From Algoriphagus sediminis (GTDB lineage: Bacteria; Bacteroidota; Bacteroidia; Cytophagales; Cyclobacteriaceae), in the NCBI RefSeq assembly GCF_030403435.1, contig NZ_JAUEPH010000008.1, forward strand, positions 62,001 through 126,000: DNA of 64,000 nucleotides. Direction: 5' to 3'. The notes under the pieces are model-generated. The model made no database searches. It was not told the DNA's origin and saw only the letters and a list, made by a program, of their open reading frames with translations. The position numbers and the translations under genes are program-made. Below, piece after piece: positions 18,401 to 26,322 of this stretch (positions are counted from its first letter, which is position 1; each line of letters opens with the position of its first letter).

Positions 18401-18979
18401 ACCGGTAATTATGATCAGTCGATTTGGGTCGAGAATCTCGGTAATGGAAAATTTGAAGTTCACTCCCTTCCGAAGATTGCTCAAATTGCCCCGATGAATG
18501 GGATTGTACTGGAAGATATAAATGGCGATGGTTTTGAGGATATACTTGCTGTAGGGAATGACTATGGTAACGAAATTTTCATTGGACGATTGGACGCTTC
18601 CCTTGGTTGGGTTTTACTTGGAGATGGAAATGGGGATTTTGAGCCTGTTTCAGCAAGAGAAAGTGGTTTTATCGTTCCAGGTGATGCCAAAGCTTTGGTT
18701 AAACTTCAATTTGGTCAATCAAACCTTTTTGTAGCCTCCCAAAACCGAGGGGAATTAAAAGTTTATGTTACTGAAAGTGATATTTCTAATTTCATTCGAC
18801 CTGATCAGGATGTGATGGCGATTGAATTTTCTTTGGAAAATGGAGCTAAAAAAAGAGTTGAAACAACTTTAGGATCAGGCTTTTTATCCCAAAGTTCTCG
18901 AAGCATTAAGGTGCCTACAGGAGCAAGAAATGCGACTCAAATCATGTACTCTGGTGAGAAAGTTGAATTAGACCTTTAA
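15494..18979 (+). CDS. VCBS/FG-GAP repeat lipoprotein with ASPIC/UnbV domain
   Basis: 1161 aa. Lipoprotein signal with Cys19 (AFILFSC, then KKNE). At least a dozen FG-GAP-like calcium-binding loops are visible, such as DFNQDGLPDLFFTGN, DINGDGLLDIYVAS, DYDLDGDLDLYVLNN, DLNGDNLDDLIVGS and DIDLDGDTDFVIGN, consistent with one or two beta-propellers. Between them, around residues 498-580, an ASPIC/UnbV-type segment occurs (NYLRIKLNGTKENVQGLGTK, IKVIWPDGKGQLLKEVEVNQ). Such giant lipoproteins commonly accompany SusC/SusD pairs in Cytophagales. They are likely surface exposed and bind polymers or cofactors, but the function is unproven. Confidence 0.85.
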   Translation: MKLNHNLFIAFAAFILFSCKKNETLFELKSPESTGVLFSNEIIETDSFNILTDEYIFNGGGVSVGDFNQDGLPDLFFTGNQVPNALYLNKGKMKFVDVSKVSGVSFPEKWNTGSAVVDINGDGLLDIYVASAMKKGVGERNNLMLINTGNNEDGIPVFEDEAEAYGIADPGNAMGAAFVDYDLDGDLDLYVLNNEQSSIIPSNYKEKIVDGSAINNDAFYRNNGDGTFTNVTLEAGITIEGFGLGLLIADLNNDGWPDIHVSNDYVTNDILYINNQDGTFSNKTKERLRHQSQFSMGSDIADFNNDALPDILTLDMLGEENYRKKTTIGKNSYQTYISNEQFDYEYQYVRNMLHMNNGDDLPFSEVGLLANIYQTDWSWAPLFADVDHDGLRDLLVTNGFPRDITDKDFANYRADVGNIATVRQLLDSIPIVKIPNYAFQNTGDLNFDNVGREWGLDVPSFSNGSATVDLDLDGDLDYVVNNINDPAFIFENRLESPSSNYLRIKLNGTKENVQGLGTKIWIQTSKGETLYQEQQVVRGYMSSIEDIMHFGLGDSVLVEEIKVIWPDGKGQLLKEVEVNQVLEINYSQAKNGNFETNPNSNSIFKDMAESLSLNYLHEEQDKIDYNIQRTLPHKLSQYGPALASGDLNGDNLDDLIVGSSSGFQPKLFLQSQEGFAEQNLLTQDQAAFEEQGILIFDVENDGDNDIYLVSGSNEFAPGSAQYSDRLFLNDGKGNFSLSESLPEVKANGSVVRGADYDGDGFIDLFVGGRTPVAQYPFPDKSFILRNNNGLFEDVTNQVFPDLSSLGMIVDAAWTDFDQDGDADLILVGELMKITILQNGGDRFTELKETGLENHLGWWNSIALGDIDLDGDTDFVIGNLGRNNSHRPTQDRPVKVYGKDFDANGSIDPITFAYYIDRAGEYQSFPSHFWDDLYGQSTLFRKKFERYKTYALSSENDLLTPEEREGALVLTGNYDQSIWVENLGNGKFEVHSLPKIAQIAPMNGIVLEDINGDGFEDILAVGNDYGNEIFIGRLDASLGWVLLGDGNGDFEPVSARESGFIVPGDAKALVKLQFGQSNLFVASQNRGELKVYVTESDISNFIRPDQDVMAIEFSLENGAKKRVETTLGSGFLSQSSRSIKVPTGARNATQIMYSGEKVELDL

Positions 18980-18989
18980 AGTAATCCGA

Positions 18990-19751
18990 CTAGCGGTATA
19001 GATTTTTTGGATCTGCTTCACAGATCTCACAAATCAGATCTGATATCTTATCCGTGACCGCATCAAAGTATTTGGCACCCTTTACCGCTGAAGCTTTGCT
19101 GGGGTCACCGATTCCTGTGTCTTCTGTTACTTGTGACCATTTTCGCTCAGCCCAAGCCCATTTTTCTCGAACTCCTGTAATTTTTGATTTTTTTTCCGCT
19201 CCATCCCCTGCTTCCGAAAGTGGCAGGACCAAGTCGGGGAAAAGGTGTAGGATTAAGGATGTCTCCATTTCTTCAGCATGATCACCATCTTTTTCAAAAA
19301 ACAGCGACTTATCCAGAGCTTGGAACCAATTACAGGTAAAAAGGGCCATTTCGGGGAACTCGAGACCAAGTTCCCTTAGCGCAGTTTTAAAGTCATTGCC
19401 TCCATGGCTGTTTAGGATCAGAAATTTTTTAACCCCCTGTTTGTTTAAAACTCCCAAAATATCCTTGATAATCATGAATTGAGTACTTGGATTCATATTG
19501 ATATCCAGATAAATGTCTGACTGTCCTGTATTTACGCCGAATGGAACAGTGGGGAGAATGGTTACATTAGCGCCCTTTTCCCATGCCTTTCTTCCAGATT
19601 CGGCCCCGATTTCATCGGCTTCATAGACATCAGTGCCATAGGGAAGATGATAATTATGTGCTTCGGTAGCGCCCCAAGGCAAAACGGCTAATTCAAATCG
19701 ATGACTTTTTAGAGTTTTCCAGTTAGATTCTTTCAGTAAATAAGGGCGCAT
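18990..19751 (-). CDS. Creatininase family amidohydrolase-like protein
   Basis: 253 aa, the family length. The metal-binding pattern of creatininase folds is seen in LPWGATEAHNYHLPYGTD (24-41; candidate ligands Glu30, His32, Asp41), NSHGGN (about 114-119) and DGDHAEEMETS. Members cleave cyclic amides (creatinine) or process formamide-like intermediates. Many Bacteroidota members have no known substrate. It is encoded opposite to its neighbours, between the VCBS lipoprotein and the glycosylasparaginase genes. Cytoplasmic: no signal peptide. Confidence 0.85.
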   Translation of the reverse strand: MRPYLLKESNWKTLKSHRFELAVLPWGATEAHNYHLPYGTDVYEADEIGAESGRKAWEKGANVTILPTVPFGVNTGQSDIYLDINMNPSTQFMIIKDILGVLNKQGVKKFLILNSHGGNDFKTALRELGLEFPEMALFTCNWFQALDKSLFFEKDGDHAEEMETSLILHLFPDLVLPLSEAGDGAEKKSKITGVREKWAWAERKWSQVTEDTGIGDPSKASAVKGAKYFDAVTDKISDLICEICEADPKNLYR

Positions 19752-19819
19752 AGAAATTAATTTAGATGATAAGGCTATTTTAGTGATAATTTAAACCACT
19801 AATCTTCAAAATAACCCAA

Positions 19820-20800
19820 ATGAGTGATAGAAGAAAATTCCTGAAACAGTCTCTTCTCAGCAGTGCCGCTTTTTTTCCTGGTGTGATACATTCTAGTCCC
19901 TTAATTGGCAGGAAAGATACCCAAAGGAAAGCCCCGCTAATCCTTAGCACTTGGAATCATGGTGTACCGGCCAATGCTACAGCATTAGAAACCCTTAAAT
20001 CCGGAGGGTCTATTCTTGATGCCGTGGAGAAAGGGGTGATGACTACAGAATTGGACCTGGAAAACCTTTCTGTCGGATTACAAGGATTACCAGATCGTGA
20101 GGGAATAGTTACGCTGGATGCGTCCATTATGAAAGGTAATGGAGAATGTGGTTCGGTAGCCTTTTTGAGGCAAGTCAGGCATCCCATTTCTGTCGCGAGA
20201 AAAGTCATGGAAGATACACCACATGTTATGCTTGCAGGAGAGGGAGCAAGACAATTTGCTATTGCACAAGGTTTTCCCTTAGAAAAGGAAGAGCTTTCCC
20301 CAGGAGCTAAAAGAGCCTATGAGGAATGGAAGAAGACCAGCCAGTACAAACCCATAATAAACATAGAAAATCACGATACAATTGGTATGATAGGAATCGG
20401 TGAGGATGGAAAAATGGCTGGAAGCTGTACTACAAGTGGGCTAGCTTATAAAATGCATGGAAGAGTAGGAGACAGCCCTATTATAGGTGCAGGACTATAC
20501 GTAGACGATGAAGTGGGAGCGGCAACTGCAACAGGCTTGGGTGAGACCATCATTCGGATTTGTGGCAGCTTTCTGATCGTAGAATTGATGAGACAAGGAA
20601 GGAGCCCACAGGAGGCTTGCGAGGAGGCTGTCAGGAGACTGGTAGCCAAGAGTTCAAATTCGAAAGAAATTCAAGCCGGATTTTTGGCAATTAATAAAGA
20701 TGGTGAAATGGGAGCATTTGCAGTTCAGCCAGGGTTCAATTATGCTCAAGGCGATATGTCCAGCAACGAGTTAATTGATTCGAAAAGCTATTTTAATTGA
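19820..20800 (+). CDS. Glycosylasparaginase (N4-(beta-N-acetylglucosaminyl)-L-asparaginase)
   Basis: 326 aa, Ntn-hydrolase. The N-terminus SDRRKFLKQSLLSS has a twin-arginine export motif, so the enzyme should fold in the cytoplasm and be exported. The autoprocessing site is NHDTIGM (184-190): cleavage before Thr187 exposes the catalytic threonine. Substrate-site residues are seen in GRVGDSPIIGAGLYVDDEVG and ATATGLGE. It hydrolyses the GlcNAc-Asn link left after N-glycoprotein breakdown. The cutC start lies one base after its stop, so they are co-transcribed. Proximity to susC/D suggests a role in glycopeptide use (inference). Confidence 0.9.
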   Translation: MSDRRKFLKQSLLSSAAFFPGVIHSSPLIGRKDTQRKAPLILSTWNHGVPANATALETLKSGGSILDAVEKGVMTTELDLENLSVGLQGLPDREGIVTLDASIMKGNGECGSVAFLRQVRHPISVARKVMEDTPHVMLAGEGARQFAIAQGFPLEKEELSPGAKRAYEEWKKTSQYKPIINIENHDTIGMIGIGEDGKMAGSCTTSGLAYKMHGRVGDSPIIGAGLYVDDEVGAATATGLGETIIRICGSFLIVELMRQGRSPQEACEEAVRRLVAKSSNSKEIQAGFLAINKDGEMGAFAVQPGFNYAQGDMSSNELIDSKSYFN

Positions 20801-20801
20801 A

Positions 20802-21542
20802 ATGGGAAGGATTTTACTTGAAGCTCCTGTTTTCAATTTAGCTGCGGCTATTGAAGCGGCCAGATTTGGAGTGGACCGAATTGAATTGTGCGCTAATTTC
20901 CCTGAGGGAGGAGAAACTCCGAGCCCTGGTATGCTTAGTTTTTTGAAAAAGGAGATAGATATACCTGTTTTTGTGATGATTCGACCTAGAGGAGGGGATT
21001 TTTGTTATTCTGAAAAAGAGATTTCGGTAATGCGTGAGGATATTAAGATTATGAAGGATCATGGTGCTGATGGATTCGTATTCGGAATTTTGGACAAGGA
21101 AGGCAAAGTGAACTCCAATGGTTGTGAGGTACTTATTCGATCTGCTGGAGGGTTACCCTGCACTTTCCATAGAGCCTTTGATGCTTCATCTGAATTTGAG
21201 GAGTCACTGACAAGGATTATCAATTTGGGCTTTCAACGAATTCTCACTTCTGGTCAAAAAAATACCGTTTCAGAAGGAATTGAAAATATAGAGCGACTTT
21301 TGGAGCTAGGGAATGATAGAATCATAATAATGCCTGGGGGAGGCTCCAGGCCTGAACATGTAAAACGCCTTAGGAGCTTTTCGAATTTTCAAGAAATCCA
21401 TGCTTCATGTAAAATTAAGGTCAAGTCAGATAATCATTTTTTTAATCCTGAAGTTAGATTCTCAAGTGATGAGCAAGACTTTAAAAACAGACTTGCAATT
21501 GATATGAGTTTGGTAAATGAATTTTTGGAGGAGGGAGAATAA
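20802..21542 (+). CDS. cutC: CutC family protein
   Basis: From ATG at 20802 the product is 246 aa (MGRILLEAPVFNLAAA), matching the family; a longer frame back to 20775 overlaps the upstream gene and is unlikely. TIM-barrel features: RFGVDRIELCANFPEGGETP, MIRPRGGDF, GADGFVFGILD, CTFHRAFD, RILTSGQ, IMPGGG. CutC was first linked to copper tolerance in E. coli, but its biochemical role is still uncertain. Its TAA stop overlaps the lost start of the next gene, where an ATGA overlap would be expected. Confidence 0.9.
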   Translation: MGRILLEAPVFNLAAAIEAARFGVDRIELCANFPEGGETPSPGMLSFLKKEIDIPVFVMIRPRGGDFCYSEKEISVMREDIKIMKDHGADGFVFGILDKEGKVNSNGCEVLIRSAGGLPCTFHRAFDASSEFEESLTRIINLGFQRILTSGQKNTVSEGIENIERLLELGNDRIIIMPGGGSRPEHVKRLRSFSNFQEIHASCKIKVKSDNHFFNPEVRFSSDEQDFKNRLAIDMSLVNEFLEEGE

Positions 21543-23088
21543 AAAGAAGTTGGTTAGCGGGGATAGTTTTCTTATTCCATTTTGGATGTGGTACCTCGAC
21601 AAACCGAGAGCTAGAATCAAAAAGTCTTCTTGAACTGTCCCAAGAGGAACTGAATTTAGATGGAGAAAAGTTGGCAAACCTTTATTGTGCGAGTTGCCAT
21701 TTAATGCCTGACCCTTCCATTTTGGATAAAAAAACATGGGAGTACAATGTGCTGCCTGACATGAGGATGCGTATGGGTTTATATTTACCCGAGGATTTTG
21801 GGGTTACCCTACCAAAAGATCAAGACATCCCACTCGGAATTTACTCTGAAATCCCTCTTATCCAGAGAGATGATTGGCAAAAGTTAAAAGATTATTTTCT
21901 GGAAAATGCTCCAAATAGTCCTTTGCCACAAAAAGAAAAGTTTATGCCTTCGATGGGAATTCCCGGATTCGAAGTGGCAATCCCGAAGTTTGATTTTATT
22001 CTTCCTGATTTGACCACTATGATTCATGTGGATAAAGCTTCTCAAGTTTGGTTGGGACACCGGTTTAGGAAGTTATTTCGATTGGATTTAGGAAAGAGAG
22101 AAATACTTATTGATTCGGTTACAACTTCGGTTGCCCCCGTTTCCATAAACTTAGATAGCGATGATTTCGAACTTTTGACCATGGGTCTAATGGATCCGTC
22201 CAATGATTCTTTAGGTAGTTTGGTGCAGTATCGCTGTTCAAACGGTCAATGGGAAACGATTATGGTTGCAGACAGTCTCATGAGGCCAACTTATTTTTCG
22301 AAAGGTGATTTAAATGGAGACGGTGTTGATGATTATGTCATCTCCCAATTTGGGAATCATGTTGGCAAACTCAGTGACTATCTCTCCTCAGAGGAAGGGA
22401 TGTCGGAAGTTCTCCTAAAACCACTGCCCGGATCGCGAAAGACGGAACTTTTGATATTGATGGAGATTTAGACATTATAGGTTTGATGACTCAGGCATTT
22501 GAAGGAGTTTTTCTATGGGAAAATCAAGGAGAGGGCGAATTTGAAGAAAAGGCCTTTCTTAGATTTCAACCTGCATTTGGATCAAGTGATTTTCAATTGG
22601 TGGATATGGATAAGGATGGGAAACTGGATATTATCTTGGTTAACGGTGACAATACCAATAAATCTCAGATTTTGAAAAATTTCCACGGAGTCAGAATTTT
22701 TAAAAATCAGGGTGACAACAGCTTTAAAGAAAGCTGGTTTTATCCCATGCACGGAGCAAGTGGGGTACAGGTTGAAGACTTCGATTTAGATGGTGATTTG
22801 GATATTGTGGCTATTTCATTTTTTCCGGATAAAACTCAAAAGCCCCGAGAAGATTTAATTTTCTTTGAAAATGAAGGAGATGAAAGTTTTAGGCCCTATG
22901 TCCAGGATTTTAAGGTTAATGCAAATTTTTTAATCCTGTCAAAAGGTGATGTTGATGCAGATGGGGATCAAGATATCCTGATAGGTACTTTTGATTTCGG
23001 GGATTTATACCGAGGTCCTTCTGAAAACTGGCTTTCTCTCGTAGTGTTACAGAATAAAATTCTATCAAATCGACTAAAAGTAGAATAA
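21539..23088 (+). pseudogene. Broken cytochrome-like VCBS repeat lipoprotein gene (start lost, frameshifted)
   Basis: Read from 21542, frame KRSWLAGIVFLFHFGC gives a lipoprotein signal, and LYCASCHLMPDPS gives a c-type heme motif (CxxCH), followed by FG-GAP loops (DLNGDGVDDYVISQFG). The codon where ATG belongs (21539-21541) is ATA, and no other usable start precedes the signal sequence. The first frame runs to 22471. The homologous continuation (AKDGTFDIDGDLDIIGLMTQ and later DMDKDGKLDIILVNG, DFDLDGDLDIVAIS) is in another frame ending at 23088, so a net -1 shift lies at about 22425-22447. Two lesions argue for a pseudogene, but a sequencing error at the frameshift or a non-standard AUA start cannot be excluded. 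Confidence 0.75.
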
Positions 23089-23174
23089 AGAATTAAAAAT
23101 CTATATTTTTTGAATAATTGATTGGAATTCTGGTTTTTTTCAGTAGATTCTAATCCATTTAATAAAACCCAAAC

Positions 23175-23636
23175 ATGGTAAAGAGTTTTCAAGGAGTAAG
23201 AGTAGCTGAACCCAAAAAACAGCCAGTTAAGCATTTGACTGTAGCTGATCACATGAGCACAAGATTAACCACATTCAAACCAGATGATACTTTGGATCAG
23301 GTTCTCGAGGTTTTGGCGAAAAAGAAAATTTCAGGAGCACCCGTACTCGATGAGTCCGGGGCATTAGTTGGGATTATTTCTGAAGTCGACTGCCTCAAAG
23401 AAATCATTAAGGGGAAATACACCAATACTCCAAAGTTTCCTTCCAAGGTAGCGGACCATATGACCAAAAATGTCATTACTCTACCACCAGAGCTATCTCT
23501 TTTTGATGCTGCTGGTAAGTTTTTAGAGCTAAAGATTAGGAGATTTCCAGTGGTGCAAAATGGTCAACTACTAGGTCAGATTAGTTTGAGTGATTTGATC
23601 AGGGCATTTCCAAAATTAAAGCAGACGACCTGGTAA
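23175..23636 (+). CDS. Tandem CBS-domain protein
   Basis: 153 aa consisting of two CBS motifs: residues ~24-77 (ADHMSTRLTTFKPDDTLDQV, ISGAPVLDESGALVGIISEV) and ~93-145 (ADHMTKNVITLPPELSLFDA, RRFPVVQNGQLLGQISLSDL). CBS pairs bind adenosyl nucleotides and act as sensors. No catalytic domain is attached, so it may regulate a partner in trans. It is convergent with metZ with no gap. Confidence 0.88.
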   Translation: MVKSFQGVRVAEPKKQPVKHLTVADHMSTRLTTFKPDDTLDQVLEVLAKKKISGAPVLDESGALVGIISEVDCLKEIIKGKYTNTPKFPSKVADHMTKNVITLPPELSLFDAAGKFLELKIRRFPVVQNGQLLGQISLSDLIRAFPKLKQTTW

Positions 23637-24809
23637 TCATTTTGATTTTTCTAAAGCTTGACTGATATCAGAGATGATATCGTCCGGATGTTCAAGTCCA
23701 ACCGAGACACGTACTAATCCATCTACTATTCCGACTTTTTCCCTTTCTTCTTCAGAAAGCTTGCTATGTGTTGTACTTGCAGGATGAGTAATTATACTTC
23801 GGCTATCACCCAAGTTGGCGGTTAGAGATATCATATTTAAATGATCTAGAAATTTTTTGGCTCTCTCCAAGCCTCCATCAAGGGTCAGGGTGAGAATGCC
23901 ACCACCTAATTTCATTTGTTTGATGGCTATGTTATAGCTAGGATGGGAAGGGAGAAAGGGATATTTGACTCTTCCTACTGAGGAATTATTTTCAAAATAC
24001 TTAGCTACTTTCAATGCAGTATCACAGTGTCTATCCATTCTGATTGCAAGTGTCTCCATACTTTTTGATAGGATCCATGCATTGAATGGGGAAATTGCAG
24101 GACCTGTATGCCGTGCAAAAAACTGTACATCTTTGATAAACTCTTTTTTGCCTAGGATGAGACCTCCGAGAACTCTCCCCTGTCCGTCAATATATTTTGT
24201 GGCACTGTGAGTGACGATATCTGCACCCCATTTGGCAGGCTGCTGTAGATAGGGAGTGGCGAAACAGTTATCGACTACAAAAATTAGATTGTGTTCTTTG
24301 GCAAACTGACCTGCTTTCTCTAAATCTATGATTTCTAGTCCAGGATTGGAAGGGGTCTCGATAAAGAGCATTTTGGTGTTTTTCTGAACCAATTTTCCCC
24401 AGTTCTCAAAGTCTGAGATATCCCCGTAAGTCGATGTAATTCCCCATTTCGGAAATACTCTGGTCAAAAGTTGATGAGTAGACCCGAATAGTGATCTCGA
24501 AGCGATGATATGATCTCCACTTTCAAGTAATGCGGCTATGGAGCCAAACATAGCAGCCATACCGGAGGCAGTTGCAATCCCGTCTTCGGTTCCTTCTGCT
24601 TCGCAAAGCTTCTGAATTAAATCTGTTGAATTTGGATTGGCATATCTGGAATATATGTTTCCCTCCATCTCATCCGCAAAGGTGGCTCTTGCATCCTCAG
24701 CGCTGTCAAAGGTGAAACTTGAGGTCAGGTATAATGCAGAGGAATGCTCCTTCTGATTAGACTGTGAATGGTTGATGCGAATGGCGCTGGTTTCAAAGTT
24801 CTTGCTCAT
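23637..24809 (-). CDS. metZ: O-succinylhomoserine sulfhydrylase-type trans-sulfuration enzyme
   Basis: 390 aa, PLP-dependent Cys/Met-metabolism family. The PLP lysine is Lys205 in HSATKYIDGQGR, a sequence typical of MetZ rather than cystathionine synthases. Other motifs: SRYANPNST (54-62), ASGMAAMF (81-88), FIETPSNPGLEI (149-160) and VDNCFATPYLQ (179-189). It makes homocysteine from an acylhomoserine and sulfide in methionine synthesis. A SAM riboswitch in its leader strongly supports this role. Acyl preference (succinyl or acetyl) cannot be settled by reading. Confidence 0.92.
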   Translation of the reverse strand: MSKNFETSAIRINHSQSNQKEHSSALYLTSSFTFDSAEDARATFADEMEGNIYSRYANPNSTDLIQKLCEAEGTEDGIATASGMAAMFGSIAALLESGDHIIASRSLFGSTHQLLTRVFPKWGITSTYGDISDFENWGKLVQKNTKMLFIETPSNPGLEIIDLEKAGQFAKEHNLIFVVDNCFATPYLQQPAKWGADIVTHSATKYIDGQGRVLGGLILGKKEFIKDVQFFARHTGPAISPFNAWILSKSMETLAIRMDRHCDTALKVAKYFENNSSVGRVKYPFLPSHPSYNIAIKQMKLGGGILTLTLDGGLERAKKFLDHLNMISLTANLGDSRSIITHPASTTHSKLSEEEREKVGIVDGLVRVSVGLEHPDDIISDISQALEKSK

Positions 24810-24810
24810 A

Positions 24811-24832
24811 ATGTCGATTTACTTTTCGACAT
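24811..24832 (-). promoter_or_regulatory. Hairpin immediately upstream of the metZ start codon
   Basis: On the minus strand ATGTCGA (24832-24826) and TCGACAT (24817-24811) pair perfectly around an eight-base loop, ending one base before the metZ ATG. This is where a translation-control element (expression platform) would lie in a Bacteroidota riboswitch. Confidence 0.5.
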
Positions 24833-24887
24833 GATTCAAAAGAACCTGACCGTTTCGAGAATATAAGAATCCGCTTACTTGCTGACT

Positions 24888-24988
24888 GTTTATAGCTCCC
24901 GTTTGGGTAGGATTTGGCACCTTTCCAGAGGATAAGGATGGTTGCCAGAGGGTCAAAGAGCCTATTCTCTCACCTCTTCTTTATAAAT
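24888..24988 (-). ncRNA. SAM riboswitch (S-box/SAM-I type) in the metZ leader
   Basis: On the minus strand the leader shows the S-box order of conserved blocks: AGAGGTGAGAG, then AGGCTC and TTTGACCC, then TCTGGCAACC, a variable stem, then GGTGCCAAATCC and a closing segment. The outer strands TTTATA and TATAAA (24987-24982 and 24894-24889) can form P1. It lies about 80 bases before metZ, a methionine-pathway gene, the standard target. SAM binding would lower metZ expression. No clear terminator follows, so control may be translational. Confidence 0.85.
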
Positions 24989-25045
24989 CAATGTCTTATA
25001 GACGTAAAGAAATGTTTAAAGCTTTATAAATCCAACAAGAATCTC

Positions 25046-25606
25046 CTAATTATTGTACTTGCTCATGGTGTCCTGAATTCCTATTGTGCAAAATGAATAA
25101 ATCATTTCGATCGCACGGTCCATCATGGTGGGGAGTACGGCAAATTCATCTTCAGTAAATTTTCCAAGAACGAAATCTACTTGTCTTCCTTTTGGAAAGT
25201 CATTTCCTATTCCCATTCGCAATCTGGGATAGTTACTACCACCAGTAAGTAATTCAATATTTTTTAAGCCATTATGGCCAGCAGCACTTCCTTTGGCTCT
25301 CATTCTTAAAGACTCAAACGGAAGAGCTACTTCATCCACTACCACTAGGGTGTTTTCTTTAGGAATTTTGAGCTCTTTCATCCAGTAGTTCATTGCTTTA
25401 CCACTTAGATTCATGTAAGTGGTGGGTTTGATGAGATGAATCTGTCTACCACGAAACTTAAACTCAGTTTTGAAAGCAAGCCTTTCGCTGCTCCATTGAC
25501 AGTTTTGGGCATCGGCTAATCTGTCTAATGTGAGGAATCCGATATTATGTCTGGTAAGTTCGTATTCTGGACCGATGTTGCCCAGTCCAACAATTAGATA
25601 TTTCAT
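25046..25606 (-). CDS. pth: Peptidyl-tRNA hydrolase
   Basis: 186 aa, the family length. The start LIVGLGNIGPEYELTRHNIG contains Asn10 and the catalytic His20. Further conserved parts: KPTTYMNLSGKAM, VVVDEVALPFESLRMRAKGS, GHNGLKNIELLTGG and YPRLRMGIGNDFPKG. It recycles peptidyl-tRNA released from stalled ribosomes. It lies downstream of prs and rplY, a common order (prs-ctc-pth), with a terminator between rplY and pth. No obvious terminator separates it from the metZ riboswitch. Confidence 0.95.
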   Translation of the reverse strand: MKYLIVGLGNIGPEYELTRHNIGFLTLDRLADAQNCQWSSERLAFKTEFKFRGRQIHLIKPTTYMNLSGKAMNYWMKELKIPKENTLVVVDEVALPFESLRMRAKGSAAGHNGLKNIELLTGGSNYPRLRMGIGNDFPKGRQVDFVLGKFTEDEFAVLPTMMDRAIEMIYSFCTIGIQDTMSKYNN

Positions 25607-25631
25607 ATTCTAGTCCTTGAGAGAATAAGGT

Positions 25632-25666
25632 AAAAAAAAATCCTGCCAGGATTTGACAGGATTTTT
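25632..25666 (-). terminator. Intrinsic terminator after rplY
   Basis: Minus strand AAATCCTG (25664-25657) pairs with CAGGATTT (25645-25638), followed by a run of nine T. A competing hairpin AATCCTG/CAGGATT shares the second arm. Confidence 0.8.
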
Positions 25667-25682
25667 GAATAGTAAATAATTC

Positions 25683-26297
25683 TTATTCTTCAGAAGCTTC
25701 TGCTTCTGCTTCTTCCTCCTCATCATCTTCAGCGCCTTTTCCTCTAAGAGCTCTTGGAATAGCCACAGTAACTAGAGAAACACGTGGGCTGGTAAGGATT
25801 TCAAAACCTTCAGGCTGAACACTTCCTACCTTGAAGGATTTACCCAGATCAAGTTTAGAAATGTCGATGGTAATAAAATCAGGAAGATTCTCTGCCAATC
25901 CTTTTACCTGGATAGTTCTATTCTTCATTTCAAGCTTACCACCTTTGGCAATACCTGGAGAACGACCTTCCACTCTGATAGGAATATCAAATTTGATCGG
26001 CTTGTCATTAGTATAAGCCAGGAAGTCTGCATGAAGTAGAACTTCGCTCACTGGATGAAACTGAGTATCCTTAAGTACCGCCTTAATTTCTTCTCCTTCA
26101 ATGTTCAACTTAACAAGGTGAACGTCTGGAGTGTAAATTAATGGCTTAAAAAGGATGGCAGGAGCATAGAAATGAATTTGCTCTTTGATCCCAGGACCAT
26201 AAACTACGCAGGGAACATTGCCACTATCTCTGATTTCAGAAAGTGATGCACTGTCGAGATTTGCTCTTTTAAACCCTATAATCTCAAGTGTTTTCAT
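25683..26297 (-). CDS. rplY: 50S ribosomal protein L25 / general stress protein Ctc
   Basis: 204 aa: the 5S-rRNA binding L25 domain (LEIIGFKRANLDSASLSEIR, VPCVVYGPG, HADFLAYTNDKPIKFDIPI) plus the C-terminal Ctc (TL5) beta domain from about residue 95 (VEGRSPGIAKGGKLEMKNRT). It ends in an acidic tail (EDDEEEEAEAEASEE), common in Bacteroidota. It is part of the 50S central protuberance. It sits 25 bp after prs on the same strand. Confidence 0.95.
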   Translation of the reverse strand: MKTLEIIGFKRANLDSASLSEIRDSGNVPCVVYGPGIKEQIHFYAPAILFKPLIYTPDVHLVKLNIEGEEIKAVLKDTQFHPVSEVLLHADFLAYTNDKPIKFDIPIRVEGRSPGIAKGGKLEMKNRTIQVKGLAENLPDFITIDISKLDLGKSFKVGSVQPEGFEILTSPRVSLVTVAIPRALRGKGAEDDEEEEAEAEASEE

Positions 26298-26322
26298 AAG
26301 TATTTGAATTTATAATTGGTTC

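Noticed and set aside
24914..25096. Open frame of 60 codons on the plus strand
   Set aside because: It lies antisense to the SAM riboswitch and the end of pth, and its protein has no sensible pattern.
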